From assembly GCF_002844555.1 (NCBI RefSeq), contig NZ_PJNI01000017.1, positions 1-64,000 of the forward strand: a stretch of 64,000 nucleotides of DNA. Reading direction: 5' to 3'. Each line of letters starts with the position of its first letter. The first letter of the stretch is position 1. A program made the position numbers and the translations under genes. The notes beneath the pieces are model-generated. The model was given only the letters and a program-made list of their open reading frames with translations. It did no database searches and had not been told where the DNA came from. Source of the stretch: Brumimicrobium salinarum (lineage in GTDB: Bacteria; Bacteroidota; Bacteroidia; Flavobacteriales_D; Crocinitomicaceae). Of the stretch, positions 1 to 8,774 are shown piece after piece.

Positions 1-1515
1 TTCTCAGGTCCTGGAATCACAGGAAATGATTTTGATCCAAGTACAGCAGGGGTTGGAACACATACCATTACTTATACCATTACTGATGGAAATGGATGTT
101 CCGCAACAACTTCAGAAACAGTGATTGTTAGCTCCGTTCCAGATGCAACTTTTTCAGGTTTGTCAGCTGATTACTGTGTTGATGCTGGATCAGTAACGTT
201 AAACCCAGCACAATCAGGTGGAACGTTCTCAGGTCCTGGCATAACAGGAAATGATTTTGATCCCAACGCAGCAGGAGTTGGAACACATACCATTACTTAT
301 ACCATTACTGACGGAAACGGATGTTCGGCAACAGAAACAAAACCTGTAACTGTTAATGCATTACCGGATGCTTCCTTTAACGGGTTGCCTAGTGCCTTTT
401 GTGTAGATGCAAGTGGTGTAACGATTACACCTACTATTGCTGGAGGGACATTTTCTGGTGCAGGTATTTCTGGAAATAATTTTGTTCCAGGTAATGCTGG
501 TGTCGGTTCCCATACAATTACCTATACGATAACAGTAAATGGATGTACATCTACTAATTCAAAAACAGTAAATGTTAATCCAACTCCTGATGCTTCATTC
601 TCTGGATTGAATACTTCTGTTACTTTTTGTTCTGCAGGCAATGATGTTGTAACACTAGTTCCCAATGTTGGCGGTGGTACTTTCAGTGGTCCTGGAGTTT
701 CAGGTAACCAGTGGGAGGTTGAAAACGCAGATTTAGGAGCAAATATAATTACTTACGAGATCACTCAAAATGGATGTACAAGTTCGTTGAGTCAAGTAGT
801 TGAGGTTTTACTTTCACCAAATGCGTCATTCAATAACCTAGACGATTACTATTGTGAAAGTCATGACCCTGTTGATTTGACACCGGTAAATCCTGGAGGT
901 GTTTTTACAGCTACTTCAGGTCTTTCATCAAATAAATTCTATCCATCTATTGCAGATCTTGGTGTAAATGTTATTACCTACTCAATTACGGGTAGCAATG
1001 GATGTTCAAATACCTCTTCTGATACCTTAATAATCAGAACGTCGCCACTAAATACGGTGAGTAGTTCTGATACTGTTTTAACAGCGGATGCTGTCGGAAC
1101 AAATTTAGATTATCAATGGATTGATTGTGAAACTGGTTTCGATGTTCCAGGTGAAGTGAGTCGATCTTTTAATGTGGGGCAAACAGGTTCATATAAAGTG
1201 GAGATTAATGATGGGTTCTGCGTCTCCACCTCGACCTGTTTAGTAGTTTATTTTGCAGACTTAGCATCTGAACTTAATGAGAGTTTAATAAAAGTATATC
1301 CGAACCCTAATAAGGGTGTGTTTAAACTTGAGACCTATACAAGCTTAAAAGTTGAAGTAGTTAATTCATTAGGTCAACTTGTGTACCAGGATGTTTTCTC
1401 GCAAGGCGTGAATACAATCAATCTAGGAAGCTCAATTGAAACAGGCATGTATCTTATACGACTTACAGATGAATACGAAAATGTAACTTATAAAAATGTT
1501 GTAATTAGAAATTAG
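1..1515 (+). CDS. Repeat-rich secreted adhesin-like protein with T9SS type A sorting domain (5' end outside window)
   Basis: The reading frame is open from base 1, so the N-terminus lies outside the window. The visible part is a chain of about five Ig/PKD-like units of roughly 75 residues. Each contains a phrase like FSGPGITGNDFDP, then HTITYTIT and NGC. Units start near 1, 226, 451, 682 and 904, and the first two are almost identical at DNA level. The last 75 or so residues (from about 1290) hold KVYPNPNKGVFKLE and end in KNVVIRN, the pattern of a type A T9SS sorting domain, which is removed on export and leads to surface attachment or release. The protein is therefore a secreted, probably surface-bound, repeat protein. 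Its ligand cannot be told. The next gene starts 70 bp downstream on the same strand. Confidence 0.85.
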   Translation, partial: FSGPGITGNDFDPSTAGVGTHTITYTITDGNGCSATTSETVIVSSVPDATFSGLSADYCVDAGSVTLNPAQSGGTFSGPGITGNDFDPNAAGVGTHTITYTITDGNGCSATETKPVTVNALPDASFNGLPSAFCVDASGVTITPTIAGGTFSGAGISGNNFVPGNAGVGSHTITYTITVNGCTSTNSKTVNVNPTPDASFSGLNTSVTFCSAGNDVVTLVPNVGGGTFSGPGVSGNQWEVENADLGANIITYEITQNGCTSSLSQVVEVLLSPNASFNNLDDYYCESHDPVDLTPVNPGGVFTATSGLSSNKFYPSIADLGVNVITYSITGSNGCSNTSSDTLIIRTSPLNTVSSSDTVLTADAVGTNLDYQWIDCETGFDVPGEVSRSFNVGQTGSYKVEINDGFCVSTSTCLVVYFADLASELNESLIKVYPNPNKGVFKLETYTSLKVEVVNSLGQLVYQDVFSQGVNTINLGSSIETGMYLIRLTDEYENVTYKNVVIRN

Positions 1516-1585
1516 AAGAAAAATATGATGGTTTTCATTGTAAATTATAGTATTATAGATTTCAGATTGATTAACAGAATCAGAT

Positions 1586-3799
1586 ATGCATAAAAAAATA
1601 CTTTTATATATTGTTTTATTAATAGCAGGTTTAAATTATGCTTATGCTCAAGATGCCGCTATTACAGGTATTTTAAATGTAGGGAATGGCTGTGATCTAT
1701 CTAATGCAGAAGATATAGGTGTGGCAGTAAGAAATGATGGTCCTTTGCTTATCGACAATAATGTTGTTATGAACTATACAATCAACGGTGGAGCTACAGT
1801 TTCTCAAACTTTAGGTCCTGGAAATCCTGCAGCAACAGGTGCAGTTTATAATTTTACATTTGCCCAAAAAGCGGATTTATCTGCTTGTGATACCGATTTT
1901 GATGTTTTAGTTTGGTTAGAGTTTCCTGGAGATGTTAATCAAGCTAATGATACTATCAGATGGTCTGTTAGAAACGACTGTACCATCATACCAGGTCAAG
2001 TTGAAAGTGATGAACTGGTGTGCATCGGGAATAATGGAAACACTTTAAACCTAGTTGGTCAATCAAATGGAACAATAACAAATTGGGTGTATTCAGAAGA
2101 CGGAGGAGCTACTTGGACAAACATTCCTAATACCTCCACAAGTTACACATTTAGTAATTTAACCGATGACACACAATTCGCTGTAGAGATTGATGGAGGT
2201 TATTGTCCAAATGATGTATCTTCACCTGCTTCGATAACCATTCAAGCATTACCAACTGCTGGTACATTGTCAGGGCCAACCGAATTGTGTGACGTTTCAG
2301 CTAATGGAGTTGTAAATTTAAATGGAAATTCAGGTAATGTTGTGGATTGGGAATTGAGTACTGATAATGGTGTTACATGGGTTAATTCGGGAAACACAAC
2401 AACTACAGAGAGTTTTTCAGGGCTTACTCAAAATACACTGTTTCGTGCTTTAGTTGATGGAGGTGCGTGTGCGAATGTATATTCAGATACATTAGAATTA
2501 AGTATTGTTGAGGCTTCAGCTCCTGGATTGCTTGAAACAGATACTTTAATTTGCGAAGATGAGAGTCTTACTCTTTCACTTGGAAGTTCGGTAGGGTCTG
2601 TTCAAGATTGGGAATCTTCATCAGATGGAACTACATGGTCGCCGCTCTCTATAACAGGGACAACATATAATACGGGTGCATTGTCATCTTCAACCTATTA
2701 TCGTGTACTTGTGAAAAATGGTATATGTCCAATTGAAAATTCCAATCAAGTTTACATAGAAGTTCAGCCAAATATTTCAACAGGAAGTATAAGTGGAGGA
2801 GCCTCTGTTTGTGCTACAAGTGCATCTGGTGTTTTAACACTTTCAGGTAATTCATCTACAATTATAGAATGGGAATCTTCAACTGATAGTGGTATGACTT
2901 GGGCTACAATAGCTAACACAACGACCACAGAAAATTATACAAACTTGAATCAAACGACATGGTATCGTGTTTTAATTGATGGTGGTGTTTGTCCAGACCA
3001 ATATTCCGACACAGCTTTAATCAATGTTTCTCCAATAACGGATGCTGGCGTATTAGAACAAGATACTTTGATTTGTGAAGGGGATAGTCTTACCTTAAAT
3101 TTAAATAGTAATATTGGTAGCATCATTGATTGGGAGTCATCAACTGATGGGAGTAATTGGACATCGTTGGTGAATACTTCAGATTCATATATGGTCGATT
3201 CTATTCTTACACCAACTTATTACAGGGTAATTGTAAAAAGTGGAGTTTGTGCTGAAGATACAACGAATATCATTTTTGTTGACTTAAATCCAGATCCAAC
3301 CGCAAATGCAGGTTTAGATATTGATATTTTGGAAGGTGATACGATAATGTTAAACGGTAGTGGAGGTCAAATAGGAGGATGGACAAACGGTGAATCTTTA
3401 TCAGATTCATTAATTTATGATCCTTTAGCTTTCCCAACGGAAACGACAACTTATTACCTAACAGTAATGAATTCTTTTGGATGCACGGATACAGATAATG
3501 TTACAATTACAGTTGGTACAGCTATACCTGATCTAGATGTAAAGAATGTTTTAACACCGAACGGTGATGGATATAATGACACATGGATTATTGAAGGTTT
3601 AGCTGCATTTTCATCAACTCAAGTTGAGATATACAACATTTACGGACGAATGGTTTACCAAAGTTTAGACTATCAGAATGAATGGGATGGAAAGTTTGAA
3701 GGTAAAGCTCTTCCTAATGGAAGCTATCTTTACGTTGTGACTCCAGATGGATATGAAAATGCCATAAAAGGAACTTTAATGATTTTAGGGGATGAATAA
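1586..3799 (+). CDS. Large secreted Ig-like repeat protein with type B (gliding-motility-associated) C-terminal domain
   Basis: 737 residues. Residues 1-22 are a signal peptide (basic start, hydrophobic core, ending YAYAQ). The body carries repeated beta-sandwich-like units of about 85-90 residues marked by DWESSTDG-type phrases followed by YYRVLVKNGIC or a close variant, with regularly spaced Cys. The last 90 residues (about 649-737) hold VLTPNGDGYNDTW, a Y-G-R-x-V-Y phrase and W-DG, the signature of the gliding-motility-associated (CHU_C, type B) T9SS sorting domain. Type B cargo such as SprB depends on a PorP/SprF-like partner, and the next gene is exactly that, overlapping by 8 bp. Likely a surface adhesin; the ligand is unknown. 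Confidence 0.88.
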   Translation: MHKKILLYIVLLIAGLNYAYAQDAAITGILNVGNGCDLSNAEDIGVAVRNDGPLLIDNNVVMNYTINGGATVSQTLGPGNPAATGAVYNFTFAQKADLSACDTDFDVLVWLEFPGDVNQANDTIRWSVRNDCTIIPGQVESDELVCIGNNGNTLNLVGQSNGTITNWVYSEDGGATWTNIPNTSTSYTFSNLTDDTQFAVEIDGGYCPNDVSSPASITIQALPTAGTLSGPTELCDVSANGVVNLNGNSGNVVDWELSTDNGVTWVNSGNTTTTESFSGLTQNTLFRALVDGGACANVYSDTLELSIVEASAPGLLETDTLICEDESLTLSLGSSVGSVQDWESSSDGTTWSPLSITGTTYNTGALSSSTYYRVLVKNGICPIENSNQVYIEVQPNISTGSISGGASVCATSASGVLTLSGNSSTIIEWESSTDSGMTWATIANTTTTENYTNLNQTTWYRVLIDGGVCPDQYSDTALINVSPITDAGVLEQDTLICEGDSLTLNLNSNIGSIIDWESSTDGSNWTSLVNTSDSYMVDSILTPTYYRVIVKSGVCAEDTTNIIFVDLNPDPTANAGLDIDILEGDTIMLNGSGGQIGGWTNGESLSDSLIYDPLAFPTETTTYYLTVMNSFGCTDTDNVTITVGTAIPDLDVKNVLTPNGDGYNDTWIIEGLAAFSSTQVEIYNIYGRMVYQSLDYQNEWDGKFEGKALPNGSYLYVVTPDGYENAIKGTLMILGDE

Positions 3800-5258
3800 A
3801 ATAAAGCTTTTCATATTATTGGTAGGGATTATGTCTGTTTTTATTGCAAGAACACAGCAAATACCTTTTTATAATCATTACGTTATAAATCCTGTTGTTA
3901 TAAACCCTGCAACGGCAGGTGCTTCTGGAGACCTAAATGCATATTTGACAAGGGGTCAGAGGTATATGGGCTTTGAGTCGGGAGCTATTAACAACACGCT
4001 GTCGATGGAAGGTAAATTTGCAATTCCAAATTCTGGATTTGGCATATTAGTCTCTCAACAATCTATAGGCTTGCATGATCAATTGAGTGCACAACTAAGT
4101 TATGCCTATCATGTAAAGTTTAACAAACTAAATGATTTAAGCTTTGGTTTAAGTGCAGGGTATATAGACAACAGATTTCGCTTAGAAGAAATAAATGTAT
4201 TGCATCAATCAGATCCTTATTTGATGGGAATGAAGAGTTATCGTCCTACTTATGATTTTAATCTTGGTGTTAAATATCGTTGGGATAAATTAAGTGTGGG
4301 GTTGTCAGTTCCACAGCTCATAGGTAATAAAGTTAAGTTTGCAAAAGAAAATACACGGGGATATTATTCATTGGCTAGACACTTTATGGGATCTGCTTCC
4401 TATGAGTTAAAATTTGCTTCTTTACCGAAGTTAACAATTGCTCCTCAAGGATTAGTTCGTTTTGTGGTAGGTGCACCAGTACAGTATGATTTAACTGCGC
4501 ATGCGGATTATGAAGATATCGGGTGGTTCTCTTTAACTTATAAGTCTGATTATGCCATTCAAGTTAATTTAGGATTTCATATCTTAAAAGATTTGCATGT
4601 TGGATATAGTTATGAATATATAACAGGTTCATTTAAAAACAACTACTCAGGTGTTAATCATGAGTTTTTACTTGGGTATACTTTTAAATCAGGTAAGTCT
4701 AGAAAAGTTGTGCGACGTATTGAAGTAGAGGTACCTGTTGAAGATCCAAAACTTAGAAAGGAAAACGAAGAACTGAAAAGGAAACTAAAAGAAAAGGAAG
4801 AGGAATTAAGAAAAAGATTGAAAGAGTTAGAGGAAACACAAAATCAAGATGAATCTCCTAGGCCTGAGGAAACAGAAGAAGTGGAAGAACCAAAGAAAGT
4901 TGTTGAGGAAGAGCAGGTGGAAGATGAAGAGTTTGTTATACCTAATGAAGCGTTCGAAGAAAACTTAGATTTTAGAGATGGGAGCAATTATCATTTTGTT
5001 GAAGCGGATGGTTCCGATTCTCCAGCTGGTTACTATGTTGTGATTGGTGTGTTTTCTGATGATGGGAATGTTAATAAAAACATTAGAAGATTAAAAGGGT
5101 TGTTTCCAGGCGCTTATTACGTTAAGAATCAAAAAAACACTTATGATTATGTTGTTATAAAATATACGCTTAGCAAACAAAAAGCCTATAAAGCATTACT
5201 TAAATATCGGAATGAAACCCAAAAAGATGTTTGGATTTTAAAATATAAAATGGATTAA
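3792..5258 (+). CDS. PorP/SprF family T9SS outer-membrane protein with coiled-coil and C-terminal SPOR-like extension
   Basis: 488 residues. A signal peptide (about 1-21) is followed by the PorP/SprF opening, with PFYNHYVINPVVINPATAG, then GFGILVSQQSIG and beta-strand-rich sequence to about residue 300, consistent with an outer-membrane barrel. Family members usually stop near 300-350 residues. This one continues with a highly charged coiled coil (about 315-350), an acidic linker, and a compact last 75 residues (from about 413, YYVVIGVFSDDGN to WILKYKMD) that resembles a SPOR-type fold. Its start overlaps the stop of the type B adhesin upstream, so the two are probably translated together and this protein probably serves export or anchoring of that cargo. 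The SPOR-like call is an inference from shape only. Confidence 0.85.
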   Translation: MNKIKLFILLVGIMSVFIARTQQIPFYNHYVINPVVINPATAGASGDLNAYLTRGQRYMGFESGAINNTLSMEGKFAIPNSGFGILVSQQSIGLHDQLSAQLSYAYHVKFNKLNDLSFGLSAGYIDNRFRLEEINVLHQSDPYLMGMKSYRPTYDFNLGVKYRWDKLSVGLSVPQLIGNKVKFAKENTRGYYSLARHFMGSASYELKFASLPKLTIAPQGLVRFVVGAPVQYDLTAHADYEDIGWFSLTYKSDYAIQVNLGFHILKDLHVGYSYEYITGSFKNNYSGVNHEFLLGYTFKSGKSRKVVRRIEVEVPVEDPKLRKENEELKRKLKEKEEELRKRLKELEETQNQDESPRPEETEEVEEPKKVVEEEQVEDEEFVIPNEAFEENLDFRDGSNYHFVEADGSDSPAGYYVVIGVFSDDGNVNKNIRRLKGLFPGAYYVKNQKNTYDYVVIKYTLSKQKAYKALLKYRNETQKDVWILKYKMD

Positions 5259-5273
5259 TAGAGAATTGGTATC

Positions 5274-7520
5274 ATGTCAGGCTGTCGTTTACATATTGTT
5301 ATTTGTTTTTCTGTTTTTTTTGTATTTCCATACTTTGCAACATCACAGTTTAACTTTGTTTATAACGATGCTATTAAAGTTGTAAAAAACAGTGATACAG
5401 TTAGCTTAGCATGGTCAGGGGGGATGAGTCACCCGCAATTTTCCACCATTGATTTGGACTTTGATGGAATTGAAGAGTTAATTGCTTTTGAACCTGAAAG
5501 TAGTTTGGTAAACGTTTTTAAAAGAACAAATATAAATGGTGAACTATTATATAGTTATTGGCATGATGGAAGCGCTTTGTTTCCCAAGAGTTTAAAAAAT
5601 AGACTCAAATTAGTTGATTTTGATGGGGATGGAAAGAAAGATATCTTTACTCAAGGATTGTCAGGAATTAGAGTGTTGAAAAATATAAGCGACTCAAATG
5701 TGGGAATTGCATGGCAAGAATACATAAATCCCGTTCAATCTTTAACCAACTCAACATACAGCAATTTATATGTGCCTTCTAATGAAATACCTGCTTATGC
5801 TGATGTTGATGGAGATGGAGATGTAGATATTCTTATTTTCAACTTCGTGATATCTAGAGTTGAATGGCACAAAAACATGTCAATGGAAGAATATGGTCAT
5901 GCCGATTCACTGCTGTATAAATTGGAACAACCTTGTTGGGGGAATTTTATTGAAAATAATTCTGGCAATAGTATCGAGTTGCACAGTACAGACGCACCTT
6001 GTGGCATGTCCTTTTTTAAACCAAAAAGTAATCAAAGACACTCTGGTGGGTCTTTATTGGCTATTGATGTAAATAAGTCTGGCTTGCTCGATTTAATTAT
6101 TGGGGATGTTGAATTTAATAACTTAACCTTATTGATTAATGGAGGGACAAGTCCAAGTGCTAATGCAAACATGATTAGTGCAGATGCTGATTTTCCAAGT
6201 GATGATACACCTGTGAATTTATCTAACTTTTTAACTGCATATTATGAAGATTATGACTTGGATGGTGTCAAAGATCTCATTGTTTCAACAACCGCTCCAG
6301 GCTCTTCCGATAATTCAAAAGGCGTTTGGTTGTACAAAAATAAAGGACAAAATGATTCTCTGGATGTAGAACTAGTTAAAACCAATTTCTTACAAGATGA
6401 GATGATACAAAACGGGAAAGGCGCTATCCCAATTTTAGTTGATGTTAATCATGATGGGAAAGTAGATCTGCTAGTAGCTAATCATTTTTATTACCGAGAA
6501 AGTCCTTTGTCTCCATCCTCGAGAATTAACTACTATATGAATGTAGGGACGAATACCGAACCAATCTTCAAACTAATCAATGAAAACTGGGAGAATTTCG
6601 CCAATAGTGGCTTGCCTTCAAGAGTTAGCCCTACCTTTGCGGATTTAGATGGCGATGGTGATTTGGATATGGTTATTGGGGTGAGTAACGGTAAACTTTA
6701 TTTTTACGAAAACAGTGGCGGCAGTGGTCCCATGAATTTTAATATTGCACAATATCAAATGATGGATGTAAATGGTGATCCAATTTCTGTTTCTAATTAT
6801 GCTACACCGGAATTATTTGATTTAGATAATGACGGTAAAATGGATTTAATCATTGGACAAGGAAATGGACCGTTGTTGTATTATCGTAATGTAGGTACAC
6901 CAACGAATTTTTCATTTGAGCTAGTGAATGATGAGCTAGGTAATGTTGATCTCTCTTCAGCTGAATATGTGCAGTCTGTAGGAGTTCCTAGATTTATTAG
7001 ACATGATAATTCAACTTATTTGTTTGCTGGAAATAGAACAGGAACTATTTCATTGTATGATAATATCGATGGAAATATTGATGCTGGAAGTTCTTTTAAT
7101 CTAGTTTCCGACACTTATTTAGGTATTGATACAAGAGGAATGTCAGCTCCTTTTGTTAGTCAAATAAGAAACACTTCCGAATATGATCTATTTGTTGGTA
7201 CTACATTGGGGGGAGTTTGGAATTATACGCCTGGAGATACTACCGGGGTAGGAATCAATAGTGAAGAAAGCATTGATTTGATTCACTTTAATATTTATCC
7301 AAATCCTACAAAAGGAAGCTTTACGATACGAAAAGAAAATGGATCAACATCGTTTGATTATCGAATTTTAGATGCTCTAGGTAGGGTGGTGTTACAGGGT
7401 GAAAATCAATATGAAGCTGTAGAAATAACTTTAAGCCGACCAAAATCTGGGATATATTTTGTTGAATTAACAGATTCAAACAAAAATTACAAGCAAATTA
7501 AGAAGGTTATCATCCATTAA
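5274..7520 (+). CDS. Secreted FG-GAP/VCBS repeat protein with T9SS type A sorting domain
   Basis: 748 residues. The N-terminus is a signal peptide with an unusually aromatic core, ending ATSQF. Calcium-binding loops of the FG-GAP/VCBS type recur: DFDGDGKKD, DVDGDGDVDIL, DYDLDGVKDL, DVNHDGKVDLL, DLDGDGDLDM and DLDNDGKMDLI. They imply an integrin-like beta-propeller. From about residue 675 the sequence holds FNIYPNPTKGSFTI and ends with a GIYFVELTDS-type strand, a type A T9SS sorting domain. The gene lies 15 bp after the PorP/SprF gene on the same strand and is likely co-transcribed with it. The role is probably surface binding or matrix; no enzyme domain is seen. Confidence 0.87.
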   Translation: MSGCRLHIVICFSVFFVFPYFATSQFNFVYNDAIKVVKNSDTVSLAWSGGMSHPQFSTIDLDFDGIEELIAFEPESSLVNVFKRTNINGELLYSYWHDGSALFPKSLKNRLKLVDFDGDGKKDIFTQGLSGIRVLKNISDSNVGIAWQEYINPVQSLTNSTYSNLYVPSNEIPAYADVDGDGDVDILIFNFVISRVEWHKNMSMEEYGHADSLLYKLEQPCWGNFIENNSGNSIELHSTDAPCGMSFFKPKSNQRHSGGSLLAIDVNKSGLLDLIIGDVEFNNLTLLINGGTSPSANANMISADADFPSDDTPVNLSNFLTAYYEDYDLDGVKDLIVSTTAPGSSDNSKGVWLYKNKGQNDSLDVELVKTNFLQDEMIQNGKGAIPILVDVNHDGKVDLLVANHFYYRESPLSPSSRINYYMNVGTNTEPIFKLINENWENFANSGLPSRVSPTFADLDGDGDLDMVIGVSNGKLYFYENSGGSGPMNFNIAQYQMMDVNGDPISVSNYATPELFDLDNDGKMDLIIGQGNGPLLYYRNVGTPTNFSFELVNDELGNVDLSSAEYVQSVGVPRFIRHDNSTYLFAGNRTGTISLYDNIDGNIDAGSSFNLVSDTYLGIDTRGMSAPFVSQIRNTSEYDLFVGTTLGGVWNYTPGDTTGVGINSEESIDLIHFNIYPNPTKGSFTIRKENGSTSFDYRILDALGRVVLQGENQYEAVEITLSRPKSGIYFVELTDSNKNYKQIKKVIIH

Positions 7521-8145
7521 GTCATAAATTACAAAAGAACTTTAGGTCAGTAATTTTTTCAAAAACACCTTTCCCACCATTTTTAAAATTATCCATATTG
7601 CTCAAAAAGTAAGTGGGGATACTTTTTCTCTTTAGTTAAATTTTCTACGAACTTTTAGTCTCATAAGAACACCTTTAGACGGCATCTGCTATATTGATGC
7701 TGACCCGGATTATTAACTCCTTTAGTCGTTGAGCTCGCAGGCTCGGTTCATGCATTTAATTTTAAATCTATTCTAGGCACAAGACCTAAAGTAATATATG
7801 TATATTTCGCAGGGCTTGTAACGACGAATAGATCAAAATCTTACAAATACACAAATCCCCAAAAATGGGTTTCTCAAATTTTACAGGAAATACAGTTAAA
7901 ATACTGACTTACAGATGTTAATATTCTTAAACTTTAAGATTGGTGAATAATTCGGGCTAAATCAATGGCAACGTATACTTCACTATTATTTTGAGGGCTT
8001 TTGGATTTTTAATGACTGTAAATCATTAGGCTCACCACATGTCTCTATACTTTTTTTACTTCTTTATCATACATACCTTATCGTGAAAAGATGGTGTAAG
8101 ATAAATAAGTAATTTGAATAAATTATTAACATTCTTCAAAAACTT
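7521..8145. other. Intergenic region holding a MITE-like element
   Basis: No convincing gene. The main content is the repeat element at 7704-7956, annotated separately. A clear terminator for the upstream operon was not found. The rest is AT-rich without recognised signals. Confidence 0.6.
7704..7956. mobile_element. MITE-like element, copy 1 (second copy at 33682-33911)
   Basis: About 215 bp are nearly identical to the intergenic sequence at 33691-33911. The left end CCCGGATTATT and right end TGAATAATTCGGG form imperfect terminal inverted repeats. The flanking four bases are CTGA on the left and CTAA on the right, close to a 4-bp target duplication. Compared with copy 2 it carries about 34 extra bp (near 7713-7747) just inside the left end and lacks an 11-bp internal duplication. 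A frame open from 7704 to a stop near 7909 has no start codon, signal or neighbour context that supports a gene. No transposase is present, so it would be non-autonomous. The family is unknown. Confidence 0.65.
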
Positions 8146-8161
8146 CCACTTTTTACCACCA
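8146..8161 (-). promoter_or_regulatory. Candidate MraZ box pair (inverted copy)
   Basis: Read on the minus strand this site is TGGTGGTAAAAAGTGG, the same GTGGTAAAAAGTGG core as the tandem boxes just upstream of mraZ at 8261-8280. MraZ proteins are known to bind short direct repeats containing GTGG/TGGG in their own promoter. The site lies 14 bp upstream of a TATATTTG element, where the -33 region would be, so binding could repress that promoter. Confidence 0.55.
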
Positions 8162-8174
8162 TAGATAAATTACG

Positions 8175-8182
8175 TATATTTG
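8175..8182 (+). promoter_or_regulatory. Candidate -7 promoter element of the dcw operon
   Basis: TATATTTG is a perfect match to the Bacteroidota -7 consensus TAnnTTTG. It lies about 130 bp before the mraZ start. No clear -33 TTTG was found; the position is occupied by the inverted MraZ-like box. A second weaker candidate, TATTTTTA at 8290-8297, sits downstream of the other box pair. Confidence 0.5.
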
Positions 8183-8260
8183 TTATATATTAATGGATTA
8201 AGCGGTTGATTATGTAACTTATTTAAGATTGATGCGTAAATAGTTATCAACACTTGAATA

Positions 8261-8280
8261 AAAGTGGTAAAAAGTGGTAA
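8261..8280 (+). promoter_or_regulatory. Candidate MraZ operator: two tandem 10-bp boxes
   Basis: AAAGTGGTAA occurs twice in a row with an exact 10-bp period, one helical turn, so both boxes face the same side of the DNA. This is the arrangement expected for a multimeric MraZ ring. The pair ends 33 bp before the mraZ start codon and 10 bp before a promoter-like TATTTTTA. Confidence 0.65.
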
Positions 8281-8312
8281 AATTTCCGCTATTTTTACAC
8301 ATTATAAAGTAC

Positions 8313-8774
8313 ATGGCAGGATTAGTAGGAGAATATGAGGTTAAGTTGGACGCTAAAGGGCGTTTTTTGTTCCCTTCTCATTTGAGGAGGCAACTTTCTC
8401 CTGCTGCCCAAGAAAGTTTTATGTTAAACAAAGGTTTTGAGGATTGCTTGTCGCTCTACCCCATGAATGAATGGGAAAAGTTAAGCGCTTCATTAAGCAA
8501 GATCAATTTGTTTAAGCCTAAGAATAGAATGTTCTATCGACTGTTTCATCAAGGTGCAAAAGATGTATCGCTTGACAAAACAGGGAGAATTCTAATTCCT
8601 TCGGCACACATGGAGCGCGTTGGTCTTAAAAAAGAGGTGATGTTAATTGCTTACAATGACCGGATAGAGATTTGGGATAAGTCTAAATATTTCGAAATGA
8701 TCGAAAATAGCATGTCAGATTTTGCTGATTTAGCAGATGAAGTAATGGGTAGTATAGGAAATGACGGAGAATAA
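8313..8774 (+). CDS. mraZ: Transcriptional regulator MraZ
   Basis: 153 residues, close to the usual length. It has two SpoVT-AbrB-like halves: GEYEVKLDAKGRFLFPSHLRR near the N-terminus and VSLDKTGRILIPSAHMERVG in the second half, the paired DxxGR motifs of MraZ. MraZ is a ring-forming DNA-binding protein that regulates the dcw operon it heads. The ATG at 8313 was chosen because the protein then begins MAGLVGEYEVKLD. An in-frame GTG at 8274 would start inside the operator repeats. No Shine-Dalgarno is seen, as is usual in this phylum. The end overlaps rsmH by 14 bp. Conserved boxes upstream suggest autoregulation. Confidence 0.95.
   Translation: MAGLVGEYEVKLDAKGRFLFPSHLRRQLSPAAQESFMLNKGFEDCLSLYPMNEWEKLSASLSKINLFKPKNRMFYRLFHQGAKDVSLDKTGRILIPSAHMERVGLKKEVMLIAYNDRIEIWDKSKYFEMIENSMSDFADLADEVMGSIGNDGE

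Noticed and set aside
7996-8013. A 17-base match TTTTGGATTTTTAATGA also found near 46686
   Set aside because: The match is short and AT-rich, with no extended similarity on either side; likely chance.
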